Assembly: GCA_029721515.1 (NCBI GenBank)
Contig: CM056556.1
Span: forward strand, 7,502,501 to 7,566,500
From: Synanceia verrucosa
Lineage: Eukaryota > Chordata > Actinopteri > Perciformes > Synanceiidae
Reading direction: 5' to 3'
DNA: 64,000 nt
Shown here in pieces: positions 23,021-37,300 of the stretch. How positions within the stretch are numbered: the stretch's first letter is position 1; each line of letters starts with the position of its first letter. The translations under genes were made by a program, and so were the position numbers. Below the pieces are notes generated by a model. The model was not told where the DNA came from. It saw nothing but the letters and a program-made list of their open reading frames with translations, and did not search any database.

Positions 23021-24136
23021 CCTTTCTTTCGTCTAACTGTTTACGGTTGTTGCGTTACATTTCGGCGGCCTTTAGGCCCAACTAGCATGCTAATCACCAA
23101 GCTAGCTTAGACACCGACTCGTTTACAGGGCTTCGGGTTTAACGTTAGCACGCAAGCTTACGAATCCGATTTTGTAGCTCTGCTAACTTAGCATTAGCCA
23201 ACATTAGCTAGTATGCACTCTTTTCTGTTGATGCTAACCAGCTAGCCAGTTAGCAAAATATAACGTTTTCTCCAATTGTAGTCACCTCAACTGGAATATA
23301 TTTATTGAAATTGTGTTGTACAAACACATCATATTTGACAGTTGTTGTTTTATTCTAGCGTTAGCCATAGCTACTTTACTCCGTCAGATCCCCGCCCAGT
23401 TAGCTAGCCGTTATTAGCTGTGAACTAATCGCAGCAATCCAATCGTAGTTAACATAGGCTAGCAAAAAATGCTAGTGTATGACATTTCCATGGTCGTAGT
23501 TAGCTATATAGAGAAGCAGGGTTTGTCAAAACGGCTGTACCTCACCCTAGAGCTAGCTCAGGAAGCTAATGGAAACTAAAGGCGGATTTTGCAGTTTCGA
23601 GCCGATTGGTCTCATCCACAAAGATCCTCACGACACTATCCATGTATATATTTATACTGGAATTCGTCCATAAATGTAAAGATGAATTGACACAAGAGAA
23701 GTGCTCTGTGCATGATGTTACGTTACAAATCACCACAACGAAAACATTCTTGATCAGCTATAGTTGAAATGCACCCTTACATGTGTCCCATAAACAGTAA
23801 ATAATAAAGTGTCAGTCCATTACTGATGTAGCATGCATCCATTTTAATAGATGTCTGGGGTATACGTGTTTGCAATGACCTGCAGGTGTTCATTACCCCA
23901 TTTTAGAAGCTGTAAAATTAAAGTTATTGTCACGCAAATGCATATCCAGTTGCTGGAATAATCATAGATTACACATTACAAAAATGACGAGTACAGTATC
24001 TGCCATTGCATATAGTGTGCACATTTTATAGAGACATACTGGTAATAGATAGAGATGGTCACTATAAGGAAGTGATTGTTAAATATGTGTCAAAACGTCA
24101 TGCAATCAGAATATGAGTACTGGTCAAGTGTGTGTA

Positions 24137-25183
24137 CACTCCTGATCAACATTTTAAGACCAGTTGAAAAATTGCAAGAATTTAGATTTTGCACTGTTGG
24201 AGCTTAAGAAGGAAAAGAAGAAATTGGAGTAAGACAAAAAAGTTAAGTTAAGTTAGAAATTTATTGCAAACAACCATTAAACTGAAATAGGCTGTTCATC
24301 AGCTGATCAAAAGTTTAAGACCACATCTCAAATAAATCCAAAACCCCCTAAAATAATCCTCAGTCATGTGAGATGCCCCCCTGCAACATCTCCACATAGC
24401 CAGCTGCCATTTGACACCTCTGCACAACCTGAAGATCCATTGTTCCATTGAAGGAAAAAGCCTCCAGATCATGATGGCGCCCCTCCACTGTGCAGTGTAG
24501 AAAACATATCAGGTGGATCTCCTTGTCATGCCAGTAACGTTGGAAGCTATTACGACTGTCAAGGTTAAATTTTTTTCTCATCAGAGAATAAAACTTCCTT
24601 CCACCTTTCAGTGTCCCATGTTTGGTGCTCTTGTACAAAATCCAAATGGGCAATTTTGTACCGTTGAAGGCGATGCCTTTGAAGACATTTTTTCTTCTTA
24701 AAACCCTTCTCTCACAGATGCCGTCTAACGGTTATGGGACTACAGTTGGCACCAGTGACAAGCTTAATTTGGGCCGAGGATCCTCATGTGTCTTGACAGA
24801 CCGCCAGTTGGAGCCCCTGGCTCAGGGCTGGTGAAATTTTTTTGGGTCTACCATTACCCTCAGGATCTTTTAAGAAGTTTAAAATGACTGTCTTACTGCA
24901 TCTTAACCTCAGCAGCAATGGCACGCTGTGCGAGGCCTTGCTGATGCAGCTCAAACAAGCTTTTTTGCCTTTGTCATCAGGAGGTCATGACAGTGTGGAT
25001 ACCTGACAGACAATGACACTGAATCCACATTTTTGTGAAGATGTAGTCTTTTAAAGGCTGTGGTCTTAAACTTTTGATCAGCTGATGAACAACCTATTTC
25101 AGTTTAATGGTTGTTTGCAGTAAATCGCTTACCCATTTTTCTTGCAATTTTTCAACTGGTCGTAAAATTTTGATCAGGAGTAT
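24137..25183 (-). mobile_element. Decayed Tc1-type transposon upstream of the banp coding start
   Basis: Inverted terminal repeats begin ACTCCTGATCAA at both ends and are bordered by TA. The left TIR runs to about 24325 and contains AACTGAAATAGGCTGTTCATC and TGATCAAAAGTTTAAGACC. The right one starts at about 25060 and is shorter through internal loss. The minus strand carries a piece of Tc1 transposase, recognised by LKGGRKFYSLMRKKFNL, FQRYWHDKEI and FSFNGTMDLQVVQ (24360-24650), from the DDE domain. The N-terminal DNA-binding part and much of the catalytic domain are broken or missing, so it is inactive. It lies in the presumed intron between the banp promoter and first coding exon. Confidence 0.88.
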
Positions 25184-25321
25184 ATATGTATGTATTTGTG
25201 TATTCTTAATTAGCAACAGATGCAGCAGAATATCTATTCTGCATTATGTCAGATAAGAAATGTTTGTGCTGTCTTGTGAAGTTCACCAAGTTTTCCTATT
25301 GTCTTATTTCAGTTACCAACA

Positions 25322-28300
25322 ATGTCTGAACAAGAGTTTGATGAAATTGTGCAAATAACAGTGGAGGACTTTAACCAGGATGACCAGACAGGTAAAGTAC
25401 CTGTGAAGCAATATGGAAATGTATTATTGTATGGAGCTATTATAATCAGTGTTTAGTGAGTTGCTGGATATTTACATTCTCTCCTTCCAGTCAGATAACA
25501 CAATGTTAAGTATTAGTCATGTGTAGCATTATCAAACATAGCTATTTAATCAGTAACAGTTTTACTAGCTCACACTTAAATGTTATAGTATTAGTGTCAG
25601 CTTGCTTTAAAGCTAAGTGTGTACAAGACAACCAGACAAGCTGTGACTTGATGCCATCAGATACTCAATACTTGGATTGGAGCAGGAGCACAGCTGCTAT
25701 ATGAGCCTGATCTGATGTTGTTTTGAGGTTGTCTCTCCATTTGATTCATGCCAGACACACTGGACCACAATGAAGACGATGAAGAAAAGCCTCAGAAGAA
25801 AAAGAGGAAATTAAGCAACAATGGGGAGAATAATAATAATAACAACAACAGCAACCAAGACATATCGTTTATTAAGGTAACAGCTTTATATAATAGACAC
25901 AGTCCTAAGCTCCTACATTTTTTCCTGTATTTAAAATATGAGGATAGGATTTGTTAATTAATTTACAGATACTAAATGCTATTATTTGTGTTTCCAGAAC
26001 CTGTTGGTCTCATTCACTGGATCAATTAGCCAGCGACTAGAAGGAATTGAATCAAAATTATATTCTCTGGATGCTACCTGCAAAGCCCTTGGACGCAAAC
26101 TGGACAGCATGGTGCCATGTGCGAAGAGTCCTATCCAGGTTCCTATGGTTGCAGGATCTCCTCAGGGGGCCACTCAAACTTGGAACAAAGTGCGATGGTA
26201 AGATATACATACATATTTGCCCACTAGTGCATTTTACACCTGCATGGTCTCCATTCAGGTTGAGAGTGCAGTCAAATTAAGATTTTTTTTTAAAAATGTA
26301 GACCAAAGTTGTTTTGTAATTTTAGGAGCCAGTAGAATCTCGTTATCTAAATGCATTTAGACTGCAAAGTGTGTGTCAGTTAACCACTTGTGTTCTGAAC
26401 TTCTCCTTCAGTGTTGTCCCACAAACAAATGTGATAGTGAGCAGTGAACACCCGAAGGGGACAAGTCAAGAAGACACCCCTCTGGAAAATCTGCTCAGCA
26501 AGTGAGTGTCTCATATTCACACAATATACCTAGTTTGGACTGAAATGTGCAAATCCTAATAAATTAATCCATTGTGATTGCTAATTTCAATTCTTGTAGC
26601 ATTCTCTCGCTCATGAGTTGTCCCTTGCTCTTCGGCCCTGCTGACCCCTTGTGGGGGAAAGATGTATGTGGTTGAGTTAAGCTGATAAATGTTGAGAGTG
26701 CAGTATTAACCATAGATATCCTATATTGATAGACGTGGCATCGAACGTAACTGCCTATAGGAGCTGACGAGACGTTGGGCCGGCGTCTTGGAATGGTGAT
26801 TCGCTCCACTCAGTGTTATCTGTTTGACAGGAATAATGAGCTGTTAGCGCATTTTATTAACAATTCCTCGCTAAATACCACTGATTTTCACATTTTTTTT
26901 TGTCTTACGTGTAGCTATGATTAAGGACACATGGTTTGGCAGGGTTTATGATATAATGTTAAATCCCCCGATTTCATATTTGTATGTTTTTGAGCAGGAG
27001 TATGCTGCACACCAGCACATCATTCTGTCTCTTCAGTAGTGTTTAAGTTCTCTCTGCTCTGTATTATGTCGCTGCTTGTCTATACTCTGACTGTCTGATT
27101 CCTCACTCCAAGATGGCGGCTGTATTTCTCGTGTCCCAGCAGCCAATGCTACGTCTATCAATAGAGGATATCTGTGGTATTAACGATATGTGAAGCCTTT
27201 CCTGACACATTCTCCTCTAGTGGCTGATTCTGTGAGGGTTTCACAGTTGATAGGAATTGGGTCATAATTTGGGCATATAATTTACACCATAAACAAGTGA
27301 AAGCGGTGAACTATTTTGCCCCTAAAAGCAATGAATAATTATAATAAATTATGGTGATTTCAATAGTTGAGCAAAAATAATCAAGATCATCATTTTGGCC
27401 AAAATCATGTAGCCCTAGTTTTTCTGTTTTTTAATTGGACCTAGAGAGTTTTCACACTAAAACTGGAACAAAGCAGATGAGACACACTCTTACTCACTTA
27501 TAGTGATATGGAGAACAAATCTAACAGAAGTGACATTGTCGTTAAAATATTTAATCCTAGAGTTACATGTACTTATGACTGTTAGTACAAAACAAAATAG
27601 AAAAATCTGTCCTTTTTCAGCACTGACATGTTTTTTGTGTTTTAATTAGGACACTGTAAGAACAGAATTATGGTTGTGATTCTTCATTTCATTCTAATTG
27701 TAAATAATTCAGGCTTCTCCCTGATCAGACAGCCATGTTCAACTTGTCCATCAGTGTATTTCTTTAGCTTCCTTTAGCAGCATAGGATAAATTAAGATGC
27801 AAACATTCTCAAAAGAACCCCTGTGGTCTCCTTCCTTCCTCCCATGCAGTTGTTTAACATGCACCTGTGAGACAAATGTTATTTCATTTTCTGTGTCTAT
27901 CACTTCAACCTACCGTATTTCTCATTTCATTTCATTTAAATCAGAGAAAGCCCAGCTCTCTTTGTTAATACGCTAAATGATTTTGTCCAAACACTTATCT
28001 GGTCAGAGATAATTCTACAGGCTTGCTTTAAACCTCTGTCTAAAAACATCTCAAACAGCTATAGTCCTGAAACAAATTCTTCCACAATGTTTTGGGGAGA
28101 ACTCTATAAGAGTGGTCTTAGTGTGTTTCTTGCATCTGTCTATATGTTAGATGCATTACAAATGTGTGCTTCTTTTCAGCACAGTGACCAGGAAGCGTCA
28201 AAACACAATCCTGGTAAAGGTGCCGGGCCCTGAGGAGAGTCAGGAAGAACAAGACAGCGGCTCAGAGGCCAGTGACACTGTTTCTAATGGTGGCCACTCC

Positions 28301-31300
28301 AGCAATGCGCAAAATGGGCAAAACATCACCCTCATCACACTTAATTCAGAAGGTATGACTTCACACTGCTTCACACTTTAGACATAGAAACACCTCCTTT
28401 GATCCCGGGCTCCTCTGGTCATCATGTCAGAGTGCTCTGGTCCAAGATCCTGGACCACAAGCTCTGAGTCCTAGACAGAAATGAACATATTTGCCATATT
28501 GTTGTTCAATTGATCTTGTGTCTCCTCTTGTCATCCACCATTTCAGTTATCCATCCATCCATCCATTATCTACCGCTTATCCTCATAGGGTCGCGGGGGG
28601 GCTGGAGTCTATCCCAGCTGTCTTAGGGCAGAAGGCAGGGTACACCCTGGACAAGTCGCCACCTCATCGCAGGGCACATAGAGACAAACAACCATTCACA
28701 CTCACATTCACACCTACGGTCAATTTAAATTAGCCAATTAACCTAATCCCCATACATGTTTTTGGATGGTGGGAGGAAGCCGGAGTACCCGGAGAGAACC
28801 CACGCAGACACGGGGAGAACATGCAGACTCCACACAGAAAGGTCCCGGGCCCGGGATTCGAACCCGGTACATTTCAGTTATCATACACAGTATAGGATCC
28901 TGCTTAACCTTCCATTATGTTCATCATCATCACACACACACCCTGACTTGTTTACAAGTCACTGGGGCATTTATTGAAAATTACTGTCATAGGTTGAGCA
29001 GCAGCAAGAAAAACTACACTTTTACTGTCTGCAAAATGTGTTGGTTTTTTTTTTAACTTTGGGACCAATTTCTCCTTTTAAGCAAATGAAATGCAAGCCT
29101 TGAACAACAAATCCACAGTGTTTACATTTTCCTTCTCATTCACCCATTCACACACAGTGGCAGTGAGCTACCATGCAGGAGCTCATCGAACCATCAGGTC
29201 CAAGGACGCTTTGACCTCCTGAGCCACAGCTGCTGCAAATAATTGCATTTGATTAAAGACTGTGCTCATTTAATGTGGCTAATGTGGGTCTTTCAGATGG
29301 TGTTCATGCTGAATGGAAAGCAAACTGTGTCATTGTGACTGTATTGAATTGATAAATGCTCTGGTCACTCATGTTTTCAGTAGCTTTGCTGAGTGTTCCT
29401 TGATGAGCCAGAGAATATTTATTGTCCAAATGTGCAAAACTAAATTAGGTCCACATTGCTGTCATCATTTTGCTATTTGCTGTGATTGTTGGTTTGGTTG
29501 TTGGACTTTTTGTATCTTCAAAGACAAACTATAAATCCTTTATTTGCAGCTGTTGGTTAACTTACCATGATCAAGCTGTTTGTCAGCATTAGCTAGATGA
29601 TACCATGTGGTGTCCAGAACAGTGTCTCGTGCTTTGTTTGTTTGTGTGGTAGAGTTAACAGCTAACATTCGTTGCGAGCAGTCAGCCAAACCACCTACTC
29701 AGCTTTTTAACATAGTACCACTGTTTTGCCCACAATTCTCTTCTGATTCACTGCCACAAGGGTGTGCTATTGCATTATTTGAAGTATCTCAGTGGGTCTG
29801 CACCAGGGTAGAATTTACATGCAGCTCCAGTCCTTTTATCACTGAAAGGATACAGGTCTGTGTAACTGTTCCTTCTCTTGGTCCCTCCAGATGATTACCC
29901 AGTGGGCACCTGGCTGGGAGATGAGAACAACCCAGAGATGCGAGTTCGATGCCCAGTGTCTCCAGCGGACATGCTCCATATCACCACAAACTGCCGCACA
30001 GCAGAGAAAATGGCACTGACGCTGTTAGACTACCTGTTCCATCGGGAGGTCCAGGCCATGTCAAACCTCTCTGGCCAGGGTAAACATGGCAAGAAGCAGC
30101 TGGACCCGCTCATGATCTACGGCATTCGATGTGAGTGCTAGCATAACCATGTAGGATTATTAAATGTATCAATGTTTCATGTCACCTTGATTTCTGAAAT
30201 TTCCTCTTTTTTTTTTTGACAAAGTGGAGGTAAACCTGGCAAGCATTCCATGACAAGCCAGTTCATGCCCCATAAATTGTCAAATGATCCACTAGTAATC
30301 CCATAGTTTATCTAGTAATTATTACATTATGTATTTAATTATAAAATAGTTAACTTTATAATGAACCATCTCATTCAGCCTGGGTTTAAATCCTTGACCC
30401 CTTAAACAATAAATGAGCTCTCAGAGACCTTTCCACATTTCGTCTTGCTTTGCACACAGAAATAGACTGCAGTATGTATTGCCAAGGCGGGCTACAACAA
30501 CATGCATTCATCATCGCGCACACACATGAATGTGCAACACATTTTATAAAATACCAGACTGTAAATGACAAGCATATGTCTGGTAGAAAAATCGTAATGG
30601 AGTCACCCTCAATTCAGTGAACTCTTTGATTCCTGATGAAGCAGAGTCAGGACTATGATGGCAGACAGATGGATATTTGTGGAAAACGTGGCTCTATACT
30701 ATATGTACATGGTTCACATTGCTGTGTGTAGAGGAGGTCTGTTAGCTTGAGCCTTTCCTTTAGATTGCAGCTTGTGCCCCCTGCAGGAGGTTTTAGATGT
30801 CATCCCCCATGGCATACATAGAGGTATGCAGAAGCTGAGAGAGGGTCAGGTGACTTTTGAGTGACTCATTCTACCTACCTTCAAATAAAGGAAAAGGAAT
30901 GAAGGCACATGTACCCTGCCTGCCTGTACATGATCCAACAGGCGTGAGAGGGCTGCCGCACACTGCCAGCCCACCCTCCACAGATACCCCTCAGCTCCCC
31001 TTCTGTCTCATTTTTCTTCCCTCAGGCTGTAGCGTTGTTGTTAATGTATGTAGAAATGAGCTGTCAAGCGGCTCACCCCCTTTTAAACGGTTCCTAACGC
31101 TGAGGTAGGCAGCCACTAAATGCAGCTGCATCCTCATATCTCCACTGAGGGAGGGATGAGAGATGGCCATAGGCCTGTGTCAACACTGCTTGGCAAAGGG
31201 TAAGTGGAGCAGAAGTAAACAGAATCAAGACATTTGTTTCCTTCAGTTTTCATAAACATGCACATGATTGTAGCTGAAGCAGCCCTATTGAAAGCACCTT

Positions 31301-34300
31301 GTCCTATAGCCACACTACTACTGTAGCAGTCTGCTGCTTTGTTTTGCTGGTACAGTTTCCTTACATCTTTGCAAAGACTTTAGGTAGGATATACAACAGT
31401 ATGCTGGCAATGTTAACAGTTTAGGATTAAGTGTACCAACAATACCAACACATCTTTATGCCAAGATCAAACCATTATAGAACACATAAGATATGATGTT
31501 CTTGCTTGTGAATTATCCTAGCTCTTATGGCTTGTATTACTGCTGAAGTTTAGGTGGTGACAAGGTTGTAATGGTACGACACTCATTTAAGAAAACATAA
31601 TTTTTGATTATTTATGCAATTTGTGATGACCTTTGACTTGTGTGTGTCCACAGGCCATTTGTTCCACAAATTTGGCATCACTGAGTCAGACTGGTACCGC
31701 ATCAAGCAAAGCATCGACTCAAAGTGTCGCACAGCCTGGAGACGCAAGCAGCGCGGCCAAAGTCTGGCTGTCAAGAGCTTCTCCAAACGCACACCTCGCA
31801 CTACAGCTGCAGGTAAAGCACCGATTATTGTTAAGGGACGTAAATAATGTTGTATATATGTATATAATGTTTGTCCAACTCTCAATGCCTCATGACCAGA
31901 GTCAATGTAAGAGACAAAGGTAAAGAGTGGTTAATCCATAAAGAAAACATATGCTGTAGTTCTCTAAGATGAGACAATCTTTTTTCAATGGTTCTTTCCA
32001 GATTATTTACAGCTTCATTTTTATTGTGTTCTCCCAAACATGTGGATGAAAAAGTAGCAGAAAACATGCCAGCAAAAGAGTGGTTAATCCATAAAGAAAA
32101 CATATGCTGTAGTTCTCTAAACTGAGACAACCTCTTTTTTTCAATGGTTCTTTCCAGATTATTTACAGCTTCATTTTTATTGTGTTCTCCCAAACATGTG
32201 GATGAAAAAGTAGCAGAAAGCATGCCAGCAAATGCAGGAAGTACAGCAAACATTAAGTAACACTGGAACATGTTAAAAAATGTTTTTAAGTCGACCCTTA
32301 AAGCTTGTCAATCTTTGTATTAAGAAATCCAATTAATTTGGAGCCTTCTGATATGTTTCTTGTGAAATGCTTTGGGAGTGAGCACATTATCTCCATGGTC
32401 TGAGAAAGCAAATACCTACCTGGCTCCACTCGGAAGTCTTTATCTGCTGATAACGTTGCTATGTTTTTAAGGCTGTTTTATCATCAAACAAGCCCCACAG
32501 TTGTGAGAATCAACCACAGACCCAAAAAAGAGACATTTTCTGCTCTTTCTAAAGCTGTCCTCAACCAAACACATTTTTAGTCAACTAATATTAAAACCAC
32601 TTTGGGGACTGACAAGTTGATTTGTTGATCTGTAAAACTGACTTTCTCCACAAAAAAATAACATAAAAGCACCACTTTAAATCTTGTATTTGGAAGGTGT
32701 TTCAGTTTTGATTTGTGAATATGAACTGGTGCAGAACCAATTTAAAGCGTAAGGAGGGACGTTGTCTTTCTGCAAAGAAGGTTCTTAGTAAAGTCATCCT
32801 GTTTAAGCTAATCATCTTAATAGTGATGGGTTTCACACACACAGTAAACTCATGCAGGTCTTGTTTCATCAGCTACATGTATGAGAAATAATTTAAGACC
32901 TGAACCTAATGCAGATAGAGTGCGTATTGCTGCAGATGGTTGTAATCTGCACACAATGCCTGCTGTCCGTCCCTCCCTGTGAGCCATCGCCTCTCACCTC
33001 GGACCAGAAAAAAGTGAGACTGCAGGGAAACCCAAATATCCTGTGAGCGCACACTAGGGGTGGATTGTCAGGCCCTTCCTTTTCAGGCCACACACACCAC
33101 AGAGTGTACAACACAAATACTAGTTCAGATGGTGCATGAACTGACATGCACCAAACAATCGTTCCTTCCTTAATCAGATTACATGTTAATGGACCGGAAA
33201 GAGGCAATTCTTCTGCTTTTAAAACCATTATTTATCGGTGAACCAGCACGGAGAGCTCAGCCCAAAACTGTAGTTTTCACAAGCCACCTGGCTCTTATGT
33301 CCTCATCTGGCAAACAAAAGCACTGAGGGTTATTTACATAGTACAGTACATAGCAGTAATAACGAAAGATGAGAGACAGCCTTACTTTTCAAAGCATCAT
33401 AACTCAAAACAGAACTTTTGAGGTGTATGCAGTGTGTGCTTTATGTTTTATATCAAAGCTATATTTCTTTTTTCATGCTCCAAAAAGCCTTCATCTTACA
33501 AGAGAAGTGGTTTTAGTTTCTTGTTTGGCCTTTGATGCAGTCCTACTGTCACTGAGCGCTCTGCTGACTTGGTGTCTTGGAGCTGCAATGGGTGATGCGA
33601 GGGGTCCATGCTGGGGTTTCAGGCTGCTGGTGTGATAGCGGGTGTTTAGACTGAGGCCTGAAGTTTGTGTTTGGCTGCGAGATCATGAATGTGTTTGGAT
33701 GGCTCGCTGGAGAATCCTTGTTGTGTATTTAGGCACTTGATAAAGTGTAAACACGGCATCATCCAGCAGATGGCCTGGATGTAAGCCTGTTTTATTTGAG
33801 TTTTTTTTTTTTTAAGGTGTCGCTGAGGCCCCGTGCTTGATTTGCATTTGAGACATTATCCTTGTTTCTTATGTGCTGGAGTCAGGGTGTTCAAATATTT
33901 TTTTCCCTCTTAACCAGAGGGAAGCATGGCAGAAGAAACGGGCCACATTGAGACCGCCACCCAGCAGACCTTGCACTACACACTGGCCAATCAACAAGTT
34001 CAGTTCCACCGTATTGGCGAGGATGGACAAGTTCAAGTGGTGAGTCATGTCATGATTCAAGCTTTCTCTTTTATTAGTAGACAAACACTCAATAAAGAGT
34101 CTTCTAATGTACTGTCATCTGGTGAGCAGAGGGTTCATTGTGAAAGAGCGTTCCACCCACCACAGTGACACATAGAGCAGAAATATAGTGCAGCTAATGT
34201 CGATGAAGGTGTGGCTCCTGCTCAGGGATTTATTGACCTTGTCCAGCTGCTAAGGCCAAAGGTCACAGTGAGGCCCACTATAGTTTTGTGGGTGGGCTTG

Positions 34301-37300
34301 ACTGGATCTTTCATATCTTGTCCTCTTTGTCCATCACCTGAGGAACAGCTTCATTAAACTCTGTGACCTGTTGACGGTCTTAAAGATATCAGAGTTTTGA
34401 AATTACATTGTCTGTAGAGTTAATAAAGTTACACACAAACTGTGAGACAGTGTTGGTTATGCTGAGATTAAGATTGTGTGAGGAAATTAAGGTAAATATA
34501 AGGCAAGTACAGTCATGTTTACATACACTTGTAAAGAACATAATATCATGGCTCTCTTGAGTTTCTACAACTCTGATTTTTCTCTGATAGAGTGATTGGA
34601 ACAGATACTTCTTTGTCACAAAAAGCATTCATGAAGTTTGGTTCTTTTATGACTTTTATGACTTTATGACCAAATCTGCTGGTCAAAAATATACATACAG
34701 CAATGCTAATATTTGGTTACATGTCCCTTGGCCATTTTCACTTCAATTAGGTACTTTTGGTAGTCATCCACAAGCTTCTGGCAAGCTTCTGGTTGCATCT
34801 TTGACCACTCCTATTGACAGAATTGGTGCAGTTCAGTTAAATTTGTTGGCTTTCTGACATTGTCCACATTATCAATGGGTTTTAAGTCAGGCCTTTGGGA
34901 AGGCCATTCTAAAACCTTAATTTGAGCTTACTTTGCTGCTTTTGGATCGAGGGCTTCCTTCTTGCACGGCAGCCTCTCAGTCCATGGAGATGCAAAACAC
35001 GCTTGACTGTGGACACTGTCACCTGTGTTCCAGCAGCTTCTAATTCTTGGCAGATCTGCTTTTTGGTGATTCTTGGTTGATTATTCACCCTCCTGACCAA
35101 TGTTCTCTCAACAGCAGGTTATAGCTTGCATTTTCTTCCTGACAAAACAGTGCCATGCACTTTGTACTTACAAGCAATTATTTGCACTGTTGCTCTTGGG
35201 ACCTGCAGCTGCTTTGAAATGGCTCCAAGTGACTTGTTGAAGTCAATGATTCGCTTCTTCAGATCTGTGCTGTGCTCCTTTGACTTTCCCATTGGTGTTT
35301 GTATCCAATGAGCCCTATTTAAATGGCCTCAGAGAAGTCACCAGCTGTAGTCACTCATGATCACTCACAAGAAGTTAAGAGGCTATGCTATGAAGCTCAT
35401 TTCATTGACACAACTTTCTAAGTCACCAAAATTGCTAATTCATTTTGCTGTATGTATATTTTTGACCCAGCAGATTTGGTCACTTTTTCTCTTAACCCAT
35501 AATGAAGTCATAAAAGAACCAAACTTCATGAATGCTTTTTTGTGACTAAGAAGTGTCTGTTCCACTCACTCTATCAGAGAAAAATCAAAGTTGTAGAAAC
35601 AACTGGAAACTCAAGAGAGCCATGACATTGTGTTCTTTACAAGTGTATGTAAACTTTTGACCACGTCTGTATGTGTGTATAAGGTGCACAGTCAGTGTTA
35701 CCAAACCGAAGGATGTGTTTAGACCATGTTAACATTCTGCTGTGAGGCTCCACATCTACTCATTGGTGCACTTACTTTATGTAGTGACAGAGCTACAAAG
35801 GTGCTGCATAATTTACAGCATTGAAGCATTTCTGCAGTTAATAGCTTTCTACATGATGCATGAGTTGGGAGGTGCTGATGATAGGTGACTTCTGAGAAAG
35901 GAAAGATGGAGGGCAGACAAGCAGGAAGAAAAGGTGGAAGAAGGAGAAAGAATGATTCTCAGGAGCTCAGTGTGCAGTTATTACCCTCCCGACACTGAGA
36001 GTGCAGAGTGTTATAGGATGCAGCTGAGCCTGAAATTTATAAGTGCTGCAAATACAGCAGAGGAGATCAATTATACTTACCGGCTGTGACTCAGCGGTGT
36101 AATCTTCATCTGATAATTACTACCTGAAATTTGTTTCCAGAGTACATGGCAGCTTGTTAATTACTTTTAATCACATTCTGTACGTCACAGGGTACTCCGG
36201 CTTCCTCGCACCATCCAAAAACATGCTAATTGGCTAATTTAAATTGACCGTAGGTGTGAATGTGAGTGTGAGTGGTTGTCTGTCTCTATGTGCCCTGTGA
36301 TGAGGTGGTAACTTGTCCAGGGTGGACCCTGCCTTCAGCCGTAGCTAAAATAAAGCTTGAAGGATGGCTACGCAATTTTATGTTTTATGCCCATATGACT
36401 ATAGCTATTCCCACCTTCCTGTGATTTCAATTTAAATTCATGTGTTTGATCAATCAATCAATCAATCAATCAGTCAAAGCATTGATTGCCATTGTATAAC
36501 AGTGCATACTGCATACAATGAAATAGGGAGAGGTGCTACATTTTGGTGCTTTGCAAATTTAAAAAATTAAGCAAATAGCCTAAAAACATTAAATTTAGGT
36601 AGAAATATAGTAAATAATATTACTTACAGTATTAAAGCTTTGTATAAGCTACAATTCCACACAAAAGGACGGTGGATTTTAATTCACATATTATTATTAA
36701 TAATATTATTATATAAGATGTACTTAAGATTTTTTTTAATGGCTAGTATGAAGAGAAATTGTTACAGCAAGCAAAAGCAGTTTCACACAGAAACATTTGT
36801 AAGTCTGTCCTTTAACCACAATTTAGAATTGTATGATTTGAATGATGAATGATTTGATGCCTTTGCAAATTTCTTGATGTCTTGGTGATGATGTTACTGT
36901 GTCTGTCAGATTCCACAGGGTCAGCTGCACATCGCCCAGGTGCCACAAGGAGAGGAGGTGCAGATCACACAGGACAGTGAGGTAAGTGTTTGTGTGAGAA
37001 TAAGAAAGAAAAGAGAAACTTGTTCTCTTACTTATTCATAAAATGTCTTAGCACATCGGTCAGGAGAATATTTCTACAAACAGTATGACGCTGTTAGAGA
37101 GCTTGAGTAAGAAATATTTTACCAAGATGAAATGTATGTCGTCTGCTTCAGTGTGGTAATGCCAGTGGGTTGTTCTGGAAATCTGCTTTGTAATTTGGTT
37201 GACTTCGGGCCAGCTAATGACTTGCATCATTTGACTGGCTATTTGAAACAATCCGTTACATCTATGTGAGCCTGAAGAGTCAGCAAATGCACCCTGGATC

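Noticed and set aside
28756..29056. Frames beginning MFLDGGRKPEYPERT
   Set aside because: The same peptide appears at 15063; both come from a high-copy interspersed repeat, not from a gene.
31882..32271. 129-codon minus-strand frame with an internal repeat
   Set aside because: It arises from a direct tandem duplication of noncoding intron DNA; no start context or homology.
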